Origin: Desulfobulbus propionicus
GTDB lineage: Bacteria; Desulfobacterota; Desulfobulbia; Desulfobulbales; Desulfobulbaceae
NCBI GenBank assembly: GCA_002746685.1
Contig: PDQK01000029.1
Coordinates: forward strand, 1-64,000
DNA: 64,000 nt
Direction of reading: 5' to 3'
A program made the translations under genes and the position numbers. The notes under the pieces were generated by a model. It was given only the letters and a program-made list of their open reading frames with translations, was not told where the DNA came from and did no database searches. This document shows, in pieces, positions 53,118 through 61,579 of this stretch. Every line of letters begins with the position of its first letter. The first letter of the stretch is position 1.

Positions 53118-54563
53118 TTATATTTGATATTCGATGCTCACCGGGCAATGGTCTGAGCCCACGATATCTGCATGGATGTCAGCACTGACGAGCCTTTTTC
53201 TGCTCTTTTCATCAACAAGAAAATAATCAATCCTCCAGCCGATATTTTTAGCTCGAGCATTAAAACGATAGCTCCACCAGGTATATTGATCTGGCTCCTG
53301 GTTAAAGGCTCTAAAGGTATCTATGTACCCCTCATCAATCATGACATCCATCCAGGCCCGTTCTTCCGCTGAAAAACCTGGGTTCTTTTCGTTGGATTTG
53401 GGGTTGGCAAGATCAATGGGCTTGTGGGCAACATTTAAGTCGCCGCACAACACAACGGGTTTCTGCTGATTAAGCTGCTGAATAAATGCTTGTAATGCCT
53501 GGTCAAACCGAATTTTGAAATCCAAGCGCTTCAATCCGGGTTGAGCATTGGGGAAGTAGCTGTTGATAAAGAAAAAATCATCATACTCTGCGGTAAGAAC
53601 GCGACCTTCCTTATCAAATTCCTCAATACCAATGCCATAGAGAACATTTTGGGGCTCAATCTTTGAAAATACCGCTGTCCCCGAATACCCTTTTTTCTCG
53701 GCTGGGTTCCAATAAATATGATAGCCAGAAAGAGTAAGAACAGAATCTGGTAACTGCTCCGGCATGGCCTTTATTTCCTGAACTGCAAAAATATCAGCAT
53801 CAAAGCTCTGAAATATTTCCAAAAACTCTTTTTTCAGCACTGCACGGAGCCCATTTACATTCCAGGAGACAAACCGTAAAGAATCTTTACTGCCAAGGGA
53901 ATCAGTTTTCCTTTTTCTTGGAGTGACCCCTATTTGTGGACAATCCTTTTCAAGGATACACACATCGCAATGGGGCCGCTGAGGCTTACAAAGGCCCTGA
54001 CCATAGGCCACAAGGATCGAATTGATATCAAGCCAGTACTTCTGGGGTAACTGCTTGCGCAAAGCCATTTCTGTTTGCAGAGGTGTTTCCGTCTCTACGT
54101 AGCCCCAGATATTCATAATCCGGTGTACATGGGTATCGACGCAGATGGCAGGTATTTGAAAAGCAACCGCTAGAACTAAATTCGCGGTTTTACGACCAAC
54201 ACCGGGAAGCTTGAGCAATGCTTCCATGGTTTGCGGCACTGCACCATCAAAGCTGTCCTGAAGGACCTGTGGCAGAGCGTTAAGATATTTGGCTTTGTTT
54301 TTATAAAACCCTACTGGATAAATAAGCTTTTCAAGCTGTGAGACAGAAAGCATTGCAAGCTCTTCTGGAGTCTGGGCGTGCTCAAAAAGACGCGCTGATG
54401 CTTTGGCGGTAACCTCATCTTTGGTTCGGGCAGATAAAATGGTTGCAACAAGAACTTTAAAGGGATCTGCGGTCTGGACAGCAATAAGATCAACAACAGG
54501 CACTTGAAAACCTGCAACTTCTTGCTTAACCAGGGAGATGGCTTTATCTATATCAATGGACAC
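53118..54563 (-). CDS. endonuclease III - exonuclease III fusion (Nth-Xth)
   Basis: The 481-residue protein joins two complete base-excision-repair enzymes. Residues 1-210 are endonuclease III: LPGVGRKTANLVLAVAF (helix-hairpin-helix, catalytic Lys125), VDTHVHRI (catalytic Asp143) and the [4Fe-4S] cysteines 192, 199, 202 and 208 (spacing 6-2-5). A 19-residue basic linker follows. Residues 229-481 are exonuclease III: SWNVNGLRA, VQEIKA (Glu263), GDLNVAH (Asp375, Asn377), RIDYFLV (Asp446) and GSDHCPV (His472). One polypeptide can remove an oxidised pyrimidine, cut the AP site and trim the 3' block. All catalytic residues are intact, and the frame is open through the junction. There is no stop or start between the halves. 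Confidence 0.93.
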   Translation of the reverse strand: MSIDIDKAISLVKQEVAGFQVPVVDLIAVQTADPFKVLVATILSARTKDEVTAKASARLFEHAQTPEELAMLSVSQLEKLIYPVGFYKNKAKYLNALPQVLQDSFDGAVPQTMEALLKLPGVGRKTANLVLAVAFQIPAICVDTHVHRIMNIWGYVETETPLQTEMALRKQLPQKYWLDINSILVAYGQGLCKPQRPHCDVCILEKDCPQIGVTPRKRKTDSLGSKDSLRFVSWNVNGLRAVLKKEFLEIFQSFDADIFAVQEIKAMPEQLPDSVLTLSGYHIYWNPAEKKGYSGTAVFSKIEPQNVLYGIGIEEFDKEGRVLTAEYDDFFFINSYFPNAQPGLKRLDFKIRFDQALQAFIQQLNQQKPVVLCGDLNVAHKPIDLANPKSNEKNPGFSAEERAWMDVMIDEGYIDTFRAFNQEPDQYTWWSYRFNARAKNIGWRIDYFLVDEKSRKRLVSADIHADIVGSDHCPVSIEYQI

Positions 54564-54658
54564 AATACCCCTGTATTATGAAAGGGAAAAAATTGAACGA
54601 GCAGAGAGCACAATCATTACCTTTTATAAAGCTACCACAAAAAACATCCCTGGCCCAT

Positions 54659-55507
54659 TTACTTTTGATAGTAATATCCAGCCTTATAATCCGTATAACC
54701 AAACACAGCGGTATCAAGTACACTCACTTCATGAGCATTGAAGACTACACCAAGAATTTTCTCCCTGCCAATGGTATCGACAAGATGTTTTACATGTTCA
54801 CGTCTTGCTGTTCCCTGTCGGATAACGAGTATAACGCCATCAACATGTTGGGCGAGCACTGCAGTTTCAGTAGCTGCGCCCAATGGGGGACTGTCCAACA
54901 GGACAAAACGATCTTCATACCGGCTTTTTAATTCATTTACAAGATGCACCATGGAACCAGAGCCAGAAAGCTCGGCAGGATTTATCGGTGGCGGACCAGC
55001 AGGTAATATTGAGAGTTTCTTCACTCCAGAATGCGTAATCAAATCTTCCGGTGGCACTCCTCCCTGGAGATGATCTGCAAGCCCCCGTTCGTTTTTCAGG
55101 CCAAACAGCTTGTGCTGCGTCGGTCTACGAAGATCACAATCTACCAGGATACAATAATCATCAACCCCTTGGGCTAGAGACAGGGCTAGGTTGGCACAAA
55201 TAAAACTTTTCCCCTCTCCAGGAGAAGCACTGGTAATAAGCAGAGTCCTTGGCGTCTCCCCCATTACCGGGTACAGAATGCGGGTACGTAAGGTACGAAT
55301 GGATTCAGCTGTGGCTCCAGTGGTAGAGGAAGCTAGAATAAACCTTTCATCCCAAAGATCACTGGAGGTGCGCTGATTATCGGACTGCCGATTGCTGGCT
55401 TCGTTGAACAACTCTTTATCCAGCCCCTGCAACGTACTTTCATCACTTAACATTTGTGATTTATCAGATTCTGCTGCTTTGCTTAAAGCTCTTAAAACCT
55501 TACCCAC
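54659..55507 (-). CDS. CpsD/CapB-type tyrosine autokinase (exosortase-associated type)
   Basis: The start is GTG 55507 with GGGGA five bases upstream, overlapping the ATPase stop by 8 bases; the TTG at 55525 is less likely. The 282-residue protein has Walker A SASPGEGKSFICANLALSLA, Walker A' CILVDCDLRRP and Walker B FVLLDSPP. The C-terminus carries a tyrosine cluster (FGYTDYKAGYYYQK), the autophosphorylation site of BY-kinases. It regulates polysaccharide polymerisation with the membrane chain-length protein encoded two genes upstream. Confidence 0.88.
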   Translation of the reverse strand: MGKVLRALSKAAESDKSQMLSDESTLQGLDKELFNEASNRQSDNQRTSSDLWDERFILASSTTGATAESIRTLRTRILYPVMGETPRTLLITSASPGEGKSFICANLALSLAQGVDDYCILVDCDLRRPTQHKLFGLKNERGLADHLQGGVPPEDLITHSGVKKLSILPAGPPPINPAELSGSGSMVHLVNELKSRYEDRFVLLDSPPLGAATETAVLAQHVDGVILVIRQGTARREHVKHLVDTIGREKILGVVFNAHEVSVLDTAVFGYTDYKAGYYYQK

Positions 55508-56531
55508 TGTTTCCCCCAAACACAATTGCCATAATAGTATTTATCCATTGCTGTATAACATTCGGTAAAAATTCAAACAGAGATGCATTGCCAAAAAATT
55601 GTGGAAAAAACTCCAGTCCAAGCAATACGACACAGACTAACAGCAAAACTGCAGCACCAATAAATGCATATTTTCTGTAATCTTCTGATCTGTTGGAAAA
55701 TTCTCCCACAGGAAGCGGGTTCCCCTCTCCTGGAAAATGTAAATCCTCTACACATTCACGAATTAATTCCGCATTTATCACCGGTGTATTCTCGGCAAAC
55801 CCAGTGAGCAAGGCATGGTCACAGACTATATTAATCAGTCGCGGGGTCCCTTTACTCACCTTGTAAATCTGCTCAACAGCCTCATCTGTAAATATATGGA
55901 GATGCCTGGCACCCGCATGGCGTAAGCGAAAAAGAATATACTGTTTGGTTTCATTCAGCCCAAAGGGCTTTAAATCGAAACGGATACCAACCCGCTGCCG
56001 TAAAGGAAGAAGGCGTTCATCGCTCATCAGTTCGTTAAGCTCAGGTTGCCCTACTAAAAAAATAGAGAGGACATCCTGGCCCTTTACATCCAGATTGGAG
56101 AGAAGACGAATTTCTTCCAACAAATCAACAGGCAGAACATGGGCTTCATCTACTATCAGCAAGATACGTTCGCCGGCTGCGTAGGCTTTCTTGAGCAGTT
56201 CATCAAAAGCAAGCAAGAACATCGCCTTATTGCCATCCCACGGGAGATCGAGTTTTTCGGCAAGATAAGAGAAAAACTCATCTCTATACAGCAGTGGGTT
56301 GTTTAACAGGCACAACCTGGTGTCAGGGCCTAAAGAAGCAACAAGCGCCTCTAAAAGCGTTGTTTTTCCAAGCCCAACATTGGCCGTCAACACCAAAAAC
56401 CCTTTCTTCCCAAGCACACCATACTTCAGGATAGCCAAGGCTTCCTGGTGAGCTTCACTCCTGAAGACTACTTTGGAATCGGGTGTGAGTTTAAACGGCT
56501 TTTTTGAAAGACCGTAGTACTGTCTATACAT
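55500..56531 (-). CDS. ExeA-like AAA ATPase (exosortase-associated type)
   Basis: The 343-residue protein begins MYRQYYGLSKKPFKLTPDSK, typical of GspA/ExeA-like ATPases. It has P-loop LTANVGLGKTTLLEALVA, Walker B ILLIVDEAHVLPVDLL and sensor TPRLINIVCDHALL. The first glycine of Walker A is Ala50. A C-terminal membrane helix (AAVLLLVCVVLLGLEFF) anchors it. In PEP-CTERM/exosortase loci this ATPase accompanies the kinase and the chain-length protein. It is followed by the kinase with overlap. Confidence 0.88.
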   Translation of the reverse strand: MYRQYYGLSKKPFKLTPDSKVVFRSEAHQEALAILKYGVLGKKGFLVLTANVGLGKTTLLEALVASLGPDTRLCLLNNPLLYRDEFFSYLAEKLDLPWDGNKAMFLLAFDELLKKAYAAGERILLIVDEAHVLPVDLLEEIRLLSNLDVKGQDVLSIFLVGQPELNELMSDERLLPLRQRVGIRFDLKPFGLNETKQYILFRLRHAGARHLHIFTDEAVEQIYKVSKGTPRLINIVCDHALLTGFAENTPVINAELIRECVEDLHFPGEGNPLPVGEFSNRSEDYRKYAFIGAAVLLLVCVVLLGLEFFPQFFGNASLFEFLPNVIQQWINTIMAIVFGGNSG

Positions 56532-56566
56532 TTTTTATCCCCTGAACCGATGCGTTACAACTTCCC

Positions 56567-58141
56567 TTAAATAACAATAATTCCTCGGTTCCACAGAAAA
56601 TACACAGCTCCGACAAATGAGATGAGCCCAATCGCTACATACAGAAGAAACAATGTAAGCTTAATTCGACGTACCTTATCTTCTCTTCCAAGTGGCAGAT
56701 AAGGCACTGAGCAGGTAACGCCTATACCTAAATAATCCTCAATATCATGTGGATCCTTAAAAGAAGTATCCAGCAAATCAAGTCCCAGGGCTATTCCAGC
56801 ACCCAGAGCACTGCCAAGCCCAAGGGCTAAAACCATGATCTTTATAAAGTCAGGTTTAACAGGCTTTTGTGGTAACCGTGCAGGATCCATAATCTTAAAC
56901 TGACTGCCTTGCTGTTGTTTTTCCAGATTCGCTACAGAAGAAGCCTGGAGATTTTGCGAGACAAGAAAATCATAATGTTTCTTGAACTGATTATAATCCC
57001 TGGTCAAGGCAGACCACTCCGCCTCACGTATCGGTGCAGCCCCTATCCATTCCTCGAGTTGATTAATTTGCCCCTTGAGTTCGTGTTCATCATTGCGCAA
57101 TTCTGCAATATTACGTTCTATGTTTCTTTGCTGAATTGCAGCCGCCTGTAACACAGGATCATGACTCAGGAGTGACTGGCTACCTTTATTTACTCCTCCC
57201 GACTTCACCTTTGTACTTTCTTTCACCTGCCTTTTCTTGGCCGCAATAGCTTTCTTTATCCGTTTAACCTCAGGATGCGTTTCTTTATATTTAATGACCA
57301 AAGTATCCAGATATGACTGCAATTGGGTGAGTTGCTGGAAAGGGTCTGTTCCTTGAGCTGGTTCACGACCTCCTTCAATTATGCCCTGCCCCACTCCTAC
57401 ACTACGCAACATTTTTTTTCTCTGCCCAACTTGCTCCTGTAATAAAAGTTTAGACCGCTCTAGCTCCTGAATATTATCCTGTACTCCTTGCAGTTTCACC
57501 TGAAGGGTATTAACACGGGAGACATTAATTTGTCTCTGTTCAGGAAGCTCGTTGTAATATTTAAGCTTATAATCCCGAATAGCCTGTTCTTTCTTGTCCA
57601 TACTCTGCTTTGCAAGTTGCAACTCGTTGGCAATGTAGCTAGAAGTTTCAGAGGTTCTTTCCTCTCTATATTTCAGGTTTTCCTCTATGAACTTTGAAGA
57701 TAAGGCGTTGGTTACACGGAGTACTTTTCTTGGATCATCACCAGAAAAGCTGACGCGAAAGACATCTCCCTTAGTCGGAGATATGCTAATCTTTCTTTTC
57801 ATTGTCTCAATGACATCTTCTAAAGGTAACTTCTCCCGCATTTCAGGGTATAAGTTAAAGGACTTGATAATCTTTTCTAAACTTGTCCTGCTGGTCACCT
57901 GTTGCATCAATGTGCTGACAATCTCACGCGTCCTAGCCTTAACATCAGGAGACATTTTAGAAGGATTAACTGCCTGCCTTTCGTAAATAAGTAACGATGA
58001 AGCCTCATAGACCTTAGGGGTTTTATAATATAGGAGCAAGCCACCTAAAAGGGCAATGAACACAAAAGTCACTATCATTCCTTTCCGAGCAAGGACTATA
58101 TCAACATACTTTTTTACAAGCTGTTTGGTTTTCTCATTCAT
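56567..58141 (-). CDS. Wzz/GNVR-type polysaccharide chain-length determinant
   Basis: The 524-residue protein has two membrane helices (MIVTFVFIALLGGLLLYY near the N-terminus and a C-terminal YVAIGLISFVGAVYFLW) around a long periplasmic coiled coil. The GNVR-like segment before the second helix is seen in QGSQFKIMDPARLPQKPVKP. It has no fused kinase; the kinase is separate. It sets the length of an exported polysaccharide. It is the first of three co-directional genes; the glycosyltransferases, polymerase and exosortase expected beside them are not in the window. Confidence 0.9.
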   Translation of the reverse strand: MNEKTKQLVKKYVDIVLARKGMIVTFVFIALLGGLLLYYKTPKVYEASSLLIYERQAVNPSKMSPDVKARTREIVSTLMQQVTSRTSLEKIIKSFNLYPEMREKLPLEDVIETMKRKISISPTKGDVFRVSFSGDDPRKVLRVTNALSSKFIEENLKYREERTSETSSYIANELQLAKQSMDKKEQAIRDYKLKYYNELPEQRQINVSRVNTLQVKLQGVQDNIQELERSKLLLQEQVGQRKKMLRSVGVGQGIIEGGREPAQGTDPFQQLTQLQSYLDTLVIKYKETHPEVKRIKKAIAAKKRQVKESTKVKSGGVNKGSQSLLSHDPVLQAAAIQQRNIERNIAELRNDEHELKGQINQLEEWIGAAPIREAEWSALTRDYNQFKKHYDFLVSQNLQASSVANLEKQQQGSQFKIMDPARLPQKPVKPDFIKIMVLALGLGSALGAGIALGLDLLDTSFKDPHDIEDYLGIGVTCSVPYLPLGREDKVRRIKLTLFLLYVAIGLISFVGAVYFLWNRGIIVI

Positions 58142-58221
58142 ATTTCGCTATTACTGATTATGATATTAAAATAAACGTAGAGAGGTAAATTGTTTATCAA
58201 GAGAAAGTACAAAATTTACTT

Positions 58222-58896
58222 ATGCCACGAACGATTATCATAGGGGACATCCACGGTTGCCTGAAATCACTAAATGACCTGCTGGAAAAGATTTTTACTC
58301 TGGCAACCAAAACAGACACCGTTCTCTTCCTTGGTGATTATGTTGATCGTGGACCAGACGCAAAAGGCGTACTGGATTGTCTTATCGCACTTAAAAAAGA
58401 GCATTCACGCCTTGTCACGCTTAAAGGCAATCATGATTTTCTCTTTTTGCGCTACCTTGAAACTCAAGAATCAGATCTTTTTTTCCAGGTTGGGGGCCTG
58501 GAAACGCTACATAGTTATGGGGTTCAAGGTCAATCAGCTTCCCCTATACACGATATCCCTGAAAGTCATCTCCACTTCCTGCAGGAACTTCCCCTGGTAT
58601 TTGAAGATCAATATGGAATTTACGTTCACGCAGGAATACAGGCTGGTCGTCACCTTTCCATGCAGTCACCCAAATGGTGCCTTTGGGCACGGGAATCCTT
58701 TCTTAAAACCACCTTTACCCTGGATAAACCAATTATTTTTGGGCACACCGTCTTTCAAGAGCCCTATGTTGCCCAAGACAAAATAGGGATTGACACCGGA
58801 GCCGTCTACGGTGGTCTACTCACCGCACTCATCTTACCTGACATGAAATTTATCCAGGTACCAGGAGAACAGAATTCCCCTTACCGTAATGATTAA
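58222..58896 (+). CDS. PPP-family serine/threonine (or dual) phosphatase
   Basis: The 224-residue protein has the PP1-like metallophosphoesterase motifs GDIHGCLKSLNDLL, FLGDYVDRGPDAKGVL, LKGNHDFLFLRYL and, late, FGHTVFQ. These bind two metal ions. Substrates may be phosphoproteins or Ap4A-like dinucleotides. It is divergent from the chain-length/tyrosine-kinase operon with 80 bases between starts, which hints at a link to that phospho-signalling, without proof. Confidence 0.9.
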   Translation: MPRTIIIGDIHGCLKSLNDLLEKIFTLATKTDTVLFLGDYVDRGPDAKGVLDCLIALKKEHSRLVTLKGNHDFLFLRYLETQESDLFFQVGGLETLHSYGVQGQSASPIHDIPESHLHFLQELPLVFEDQYGIYVHAGIQAGRHLSMQSPKWCLWARESFLKTTFTLDKPIIFGHTVFQEPYVAQDKIGIDTGAVYGGLLTALILPDMKFIQVPGEQNSPYRND

Positions 58897-58942
58897 CTTG
58901 TAAATATGGTATATGATGAGGAGGGAAAAGACAATGAAACGA

Positions 58943-59860
58943 TTATAAAAATCGTACATCTATCGGTAAAATTTTTATCAACTTTTCTTTTCCTGAAAAC
59001 AACATGGCCAAACGATCAACTCCCAAGGCAATACCGGCAGTATCTCCAAGATGTTCCAGCGAGGCGATAAATTGTTCAGGAATTTCAGTGCTCCTTCCCT
59101 GCCGCAGAATGAGCTCCCTCTCCTGGACAAAACGCTTTTTTTGTACAGACGGATCAACCAGCTCTGAAAACCCATTGGCAAGTTCCAATCCTCCCACATA
59201 GAGTTCGAAGCGTTCCGCCACTCCTGGATCTCCTTCTTTCGGGCGTGCCAACGAAGCCATTTCAATGGGGTACTCATACAAAAAGGTCGGTGTATCCCAA
59301 CCAAGATGAGGTTCAACCTGCTCAACCAGCACTTCTTCAAAACATCCCTTTTGTTGGGCTTTGGCAAGCGTGATATCTGCATACGTTGCAAAAGCATCGG
59401 CAAGGGTTAAGCGCTTCCAAGGTGCACTAAGCGATATTTCCTTCTCTTGACGCACAATTGACTCTGCTCCAGCAACACCGGGAAAGTCTGCCAGTTGTTC
59501 TACCAGAAAACCAAACAGCTCCTCACACTCATCCATCAAATCCAGATAGTTCCAGCCAACATGGTACCACTCCAGCATGGTGAACTCGGTCTGGTGCAGA
59601 CTCCCGCTCTCCTCTTTACGAAAGCAGTGACATAGTTGAAAAAGCTGGGTCGTTCCTCCTGCCAGCAGCATCTTCATGCACAGCTCTGGTGAGGTTTGCA
59701 GGAACCATTCTTCACTTTCAAATGGTTGAATATGCGCTTCCGGAATGAGCACAGGAAGACGGATGGGGGTATCCACTTCAAGATACCCCCGCCCAAGAAA
59801 AAACGACCGAATGGCCTGCAGCAAGTGCGACCGCTGGCGCAGGCCCTCCGGTGAAAGCAT
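58943..59860 (-). CDS. epmA: elongation factor P-(R)-beta-lysine ligase
   Basis: The 305-residue protein is a lysyl-tRNA-synthetase-like core without the anticodon domain: FFLGRGYLEVDTPIRLP, LQTSPELCMKMLLAGG, QLCHCFRKEESGSLHQTEFT (motif 2) and GIALGVDRLAMLFSG (motif 3). It attaches lysine or beta-lysine to Lys34 of EF-P. It starts 2 bases after the efp stop. Confidence 0.95.
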   Translation of the reverse strand: MLSPEGLRQRSHLLQAIRSFFLGRGYLEVDTPIRLPVLIPEAHIQPFESEEWFLQTSPELCMKMLLAGGTTQLFQLCHCFRKEESGSLHQTEFTMLEWYHVGWNYLDLMDECEELFGFLVEQLADFPGVAGAESIVRQEKEISLSAPWKRLTLADAFATYADITLAKAQQKGCFEEVLVEQVEPHLGWDTPTFLYEYPIEMASLARPKEGDPGVAERFELYVGGLELANGFSELVDPSVQKKRFVQERELILRQGRSTEIPEQFIASLEHLGDTAGIALGVDRLAMLFSGKEKLIKILPIDVRFL

Positions 59861-59862
59861 TC

Positions 59863-60432
59863 CTATTCTTTTACCCTGGTGATATAGGTACCGGTTCGGG
59901 TGTCGATCTGAATTTTATCACCTTGCTCCACAAAAGGTGGAACCTGCAGTTGCAACCCTGTTTCAACGGTCACCGGCTTGGTATCTGTACCGGAAGTATC
60001 CCCTTTTACCCACGGGTCGGCAGTGGTAACCTCCAGGTTGACAAAGGTTGGTAAACTCACATCAATGGCTTTCTCACCAAAAAAGAGTACCTGTACCTCC
60101 ATATTATCAATCAGATAACTCAAATTGTCGCCAAGCTGTTCCTTGGTCAAAAATATCTGATCATAGGTAGAGGTATCCATAAAATGGTACTCATCATCCT
60201 GAGCATACAAAAACTGCATGGTCCGTTCTTCCAGGTCTGGTTTCTCAAATTTATCATTTGAGCGGTACGTGTTGGAAAATTGGTTTCCAGTTATCATACT
60301 GCGCATCTTGGTTCTATACAGCGCCTGCCCTTTGCCTGGTTTGGAAAATTCAAAATCCGTAATAATATATGGTTCGCCGTCGATCTGAATTTTCAGCCCT
60401 TTACGTAAATCTGAAGCTGAGTACATATACAA
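59863..60432 (-). CDS. efp: elongation factor P
   Basis: The 189-residue protein has three beta-barrel domains of EF-P. It starts MYMYSASDLRKGLKIQIDGE and bears FSKPGKGQALYRTKM, in which Lys34 is the residue lysylated by EpmA. It rescues ribosomes stalled at polyproline. The sequence confirms EpmA-type modification rather than rhamnosylation (Arg) or the deoxyhypusine type. The aminomutase EpmB is not in the window. Confidence 0.97.
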   Translation of the reverse strand: MYMYSASDLRKGLKIQIDGEPYIITDFEFSKPGKGQALYRTKMRSMITGNQFSNTYRSNDKFEKPDLEERTMQFLYAQDDEYHFMDTSTYDQIFLTKEQLGDNLSYLIDNMEVQVLFFGEKAIDVSLPTFVNLEVTTADPWVKGDTSGTDTKPVTVETGLQLQVPPFVEQGDKIQIDTRTGTYITRVKE

Positions 60433-60584
60433 TTCCCTGGTGTTATATTTTTATGAATGAAAAGAAGCTAATAGCTGTTATCTCGAGAGGAAAATCAGAT
60501 ATTCTTTTTCCGCCTCTTGTTTTCATTGTCTATCTTTAATACATTTACCCGACCACAACAAACAAATATATAGCCACAGACCAT

Positions 60585-61082
60585 ATGACCATCACAGCCG
60601 GAGTTATTTCCGACACCCATTTACACCGCCCGGACAGGAATTTCAAGCGGTTGATACGCCATTGTTTCCAGGATTGCGATGTTATCATCCATGCCGGAGA
60701 TATTACCGAGCCAGAGGTGTTAGAATGCTTTACAGGAAAAACACTTCATGCAGTACACGGCAATATGTGCGGACACGCGCTTTATAAGCAGCTCCCGGAA
60801 GCAACAACCTTTACCTTGGGAGCATTCACCATTGGACTGACCCATGGCGCACGGCTGGGGTTTGATATTGAAACCCGGCTATGGGATATTTTCCCGGAAG
60901 CAGACTGCATGATCTATGGCCATACTCACAGACCTGCATGTCATAGGGTTGCAGGCACGCTCATCGTCAACCCTGGCAGCTTCAAGTCAACCGGTCCTTA
61001 TGGCGCCAGCGGGACGTATGCCATCCTTACAGCAGGCTCTACTCTGGAAGGTACAATTTTTGAGGTACCAGCTATTCTATGA
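60585..61082 (+). CDS. YfcE/MJ0936-type phosphodiesterase
   Basis: The 165-residue metallophosphoesterase has GVISDTHLHRPDRN, IIHAGDITEPEVLECF, VHGNMCGHALY, GLTHGARLGF and YGHTHRPACHRV. These are the five metal motifs of the small two-metal phosphodiesterases. The natural substrate is unknown. It starts a plus-strand run with the HIT gene (4-base overlap) and mutS. Confidence 0.88.
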   Translation: MTITAGVISDTHLHRPDRNFKRLIRHCFQDCDVIIHAGDITEPEVLECFTGKTLHAVHGNMCGHALYKQLPEATTFTLGAFTIGLTHGARLGFDIETRLWDIFPEADCMIYGHTHRPACHRVAGTLIVNPGSFKSTGPYGASGTYAILTAGSTLEGTIFEVPAIL

Positions 61083-61573
61083 AAACGCTGTGGACTCCCT
61101 GGAGAATGGAACATATCCTGGGAAAATACCCCCAGGAGCTGGAGTGTATTTTTGAGCCGCCAGGAAAAGGTGCGTATGACAAAAAGTACCTTATGCTCCA
61201 CCGCAGCCAATTCACTGTAGTCCTGCTCAATCGTTTCCCCTATGCAAACGGTCATCTTTTACTCGCCCCGGCCCGTCACGTAGCTGATCTGGCCGAACTT
61301 GACCAACAGGAACAGCTCAGGCTCATGGGCATGCTTTCTCATTGCTGCTCCATCCTGCGACAGGTACTTCATCCAGACGGCCTCAATGTGGGGTTGAACC
61401 TTGGGCACCATGCCGGTGCAGGAATAGCTGACCATCTCCATTTTCACATTGTTCCGCGCTGGGAGGCTGATCACAACTTCATGACTGTCTGCGCTGAAGT
61501 TCGCACAATCCCGGAACATATTGACACCACCTTTGACAAACTACTGTCCCACTTCCAACAACTGAACACCTGA
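61079..61573 (+). CDS. HIT-family nucleotide hydrolase/phosphorylase
   Basis: The 164-residue protein has the histidine-triad motif HLHFHIVPRW at about residues 120-130 and LVLLNRFPYANGHLLLAPAR-type Ap4A phosphorylase/branch residues at about 45-65. HIT proteins cleave dinucleoside polyphosphates or AMP-linked groups. The start overlaps the YfcE-type gene by 4 bases; mutS begins 6 bases after its stop. Confidence 0.9.
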   Translation: MKTLWTPWRMEHILGKYPQELECIFEPPGKGAYDKKYLMLHRSQFTVVLLNRFPYANGHLLLAPARHVADLAELDQQEQLRLMGMLSHCCSILRQVLHPDGLNVGLNLGHHAGAGIADHLHFHIVPRWEADHNFMTVCAEVRTIPEHIDTTFDKLLSHFQQLNT

Positions 61574-61579
61574 GCTTTC

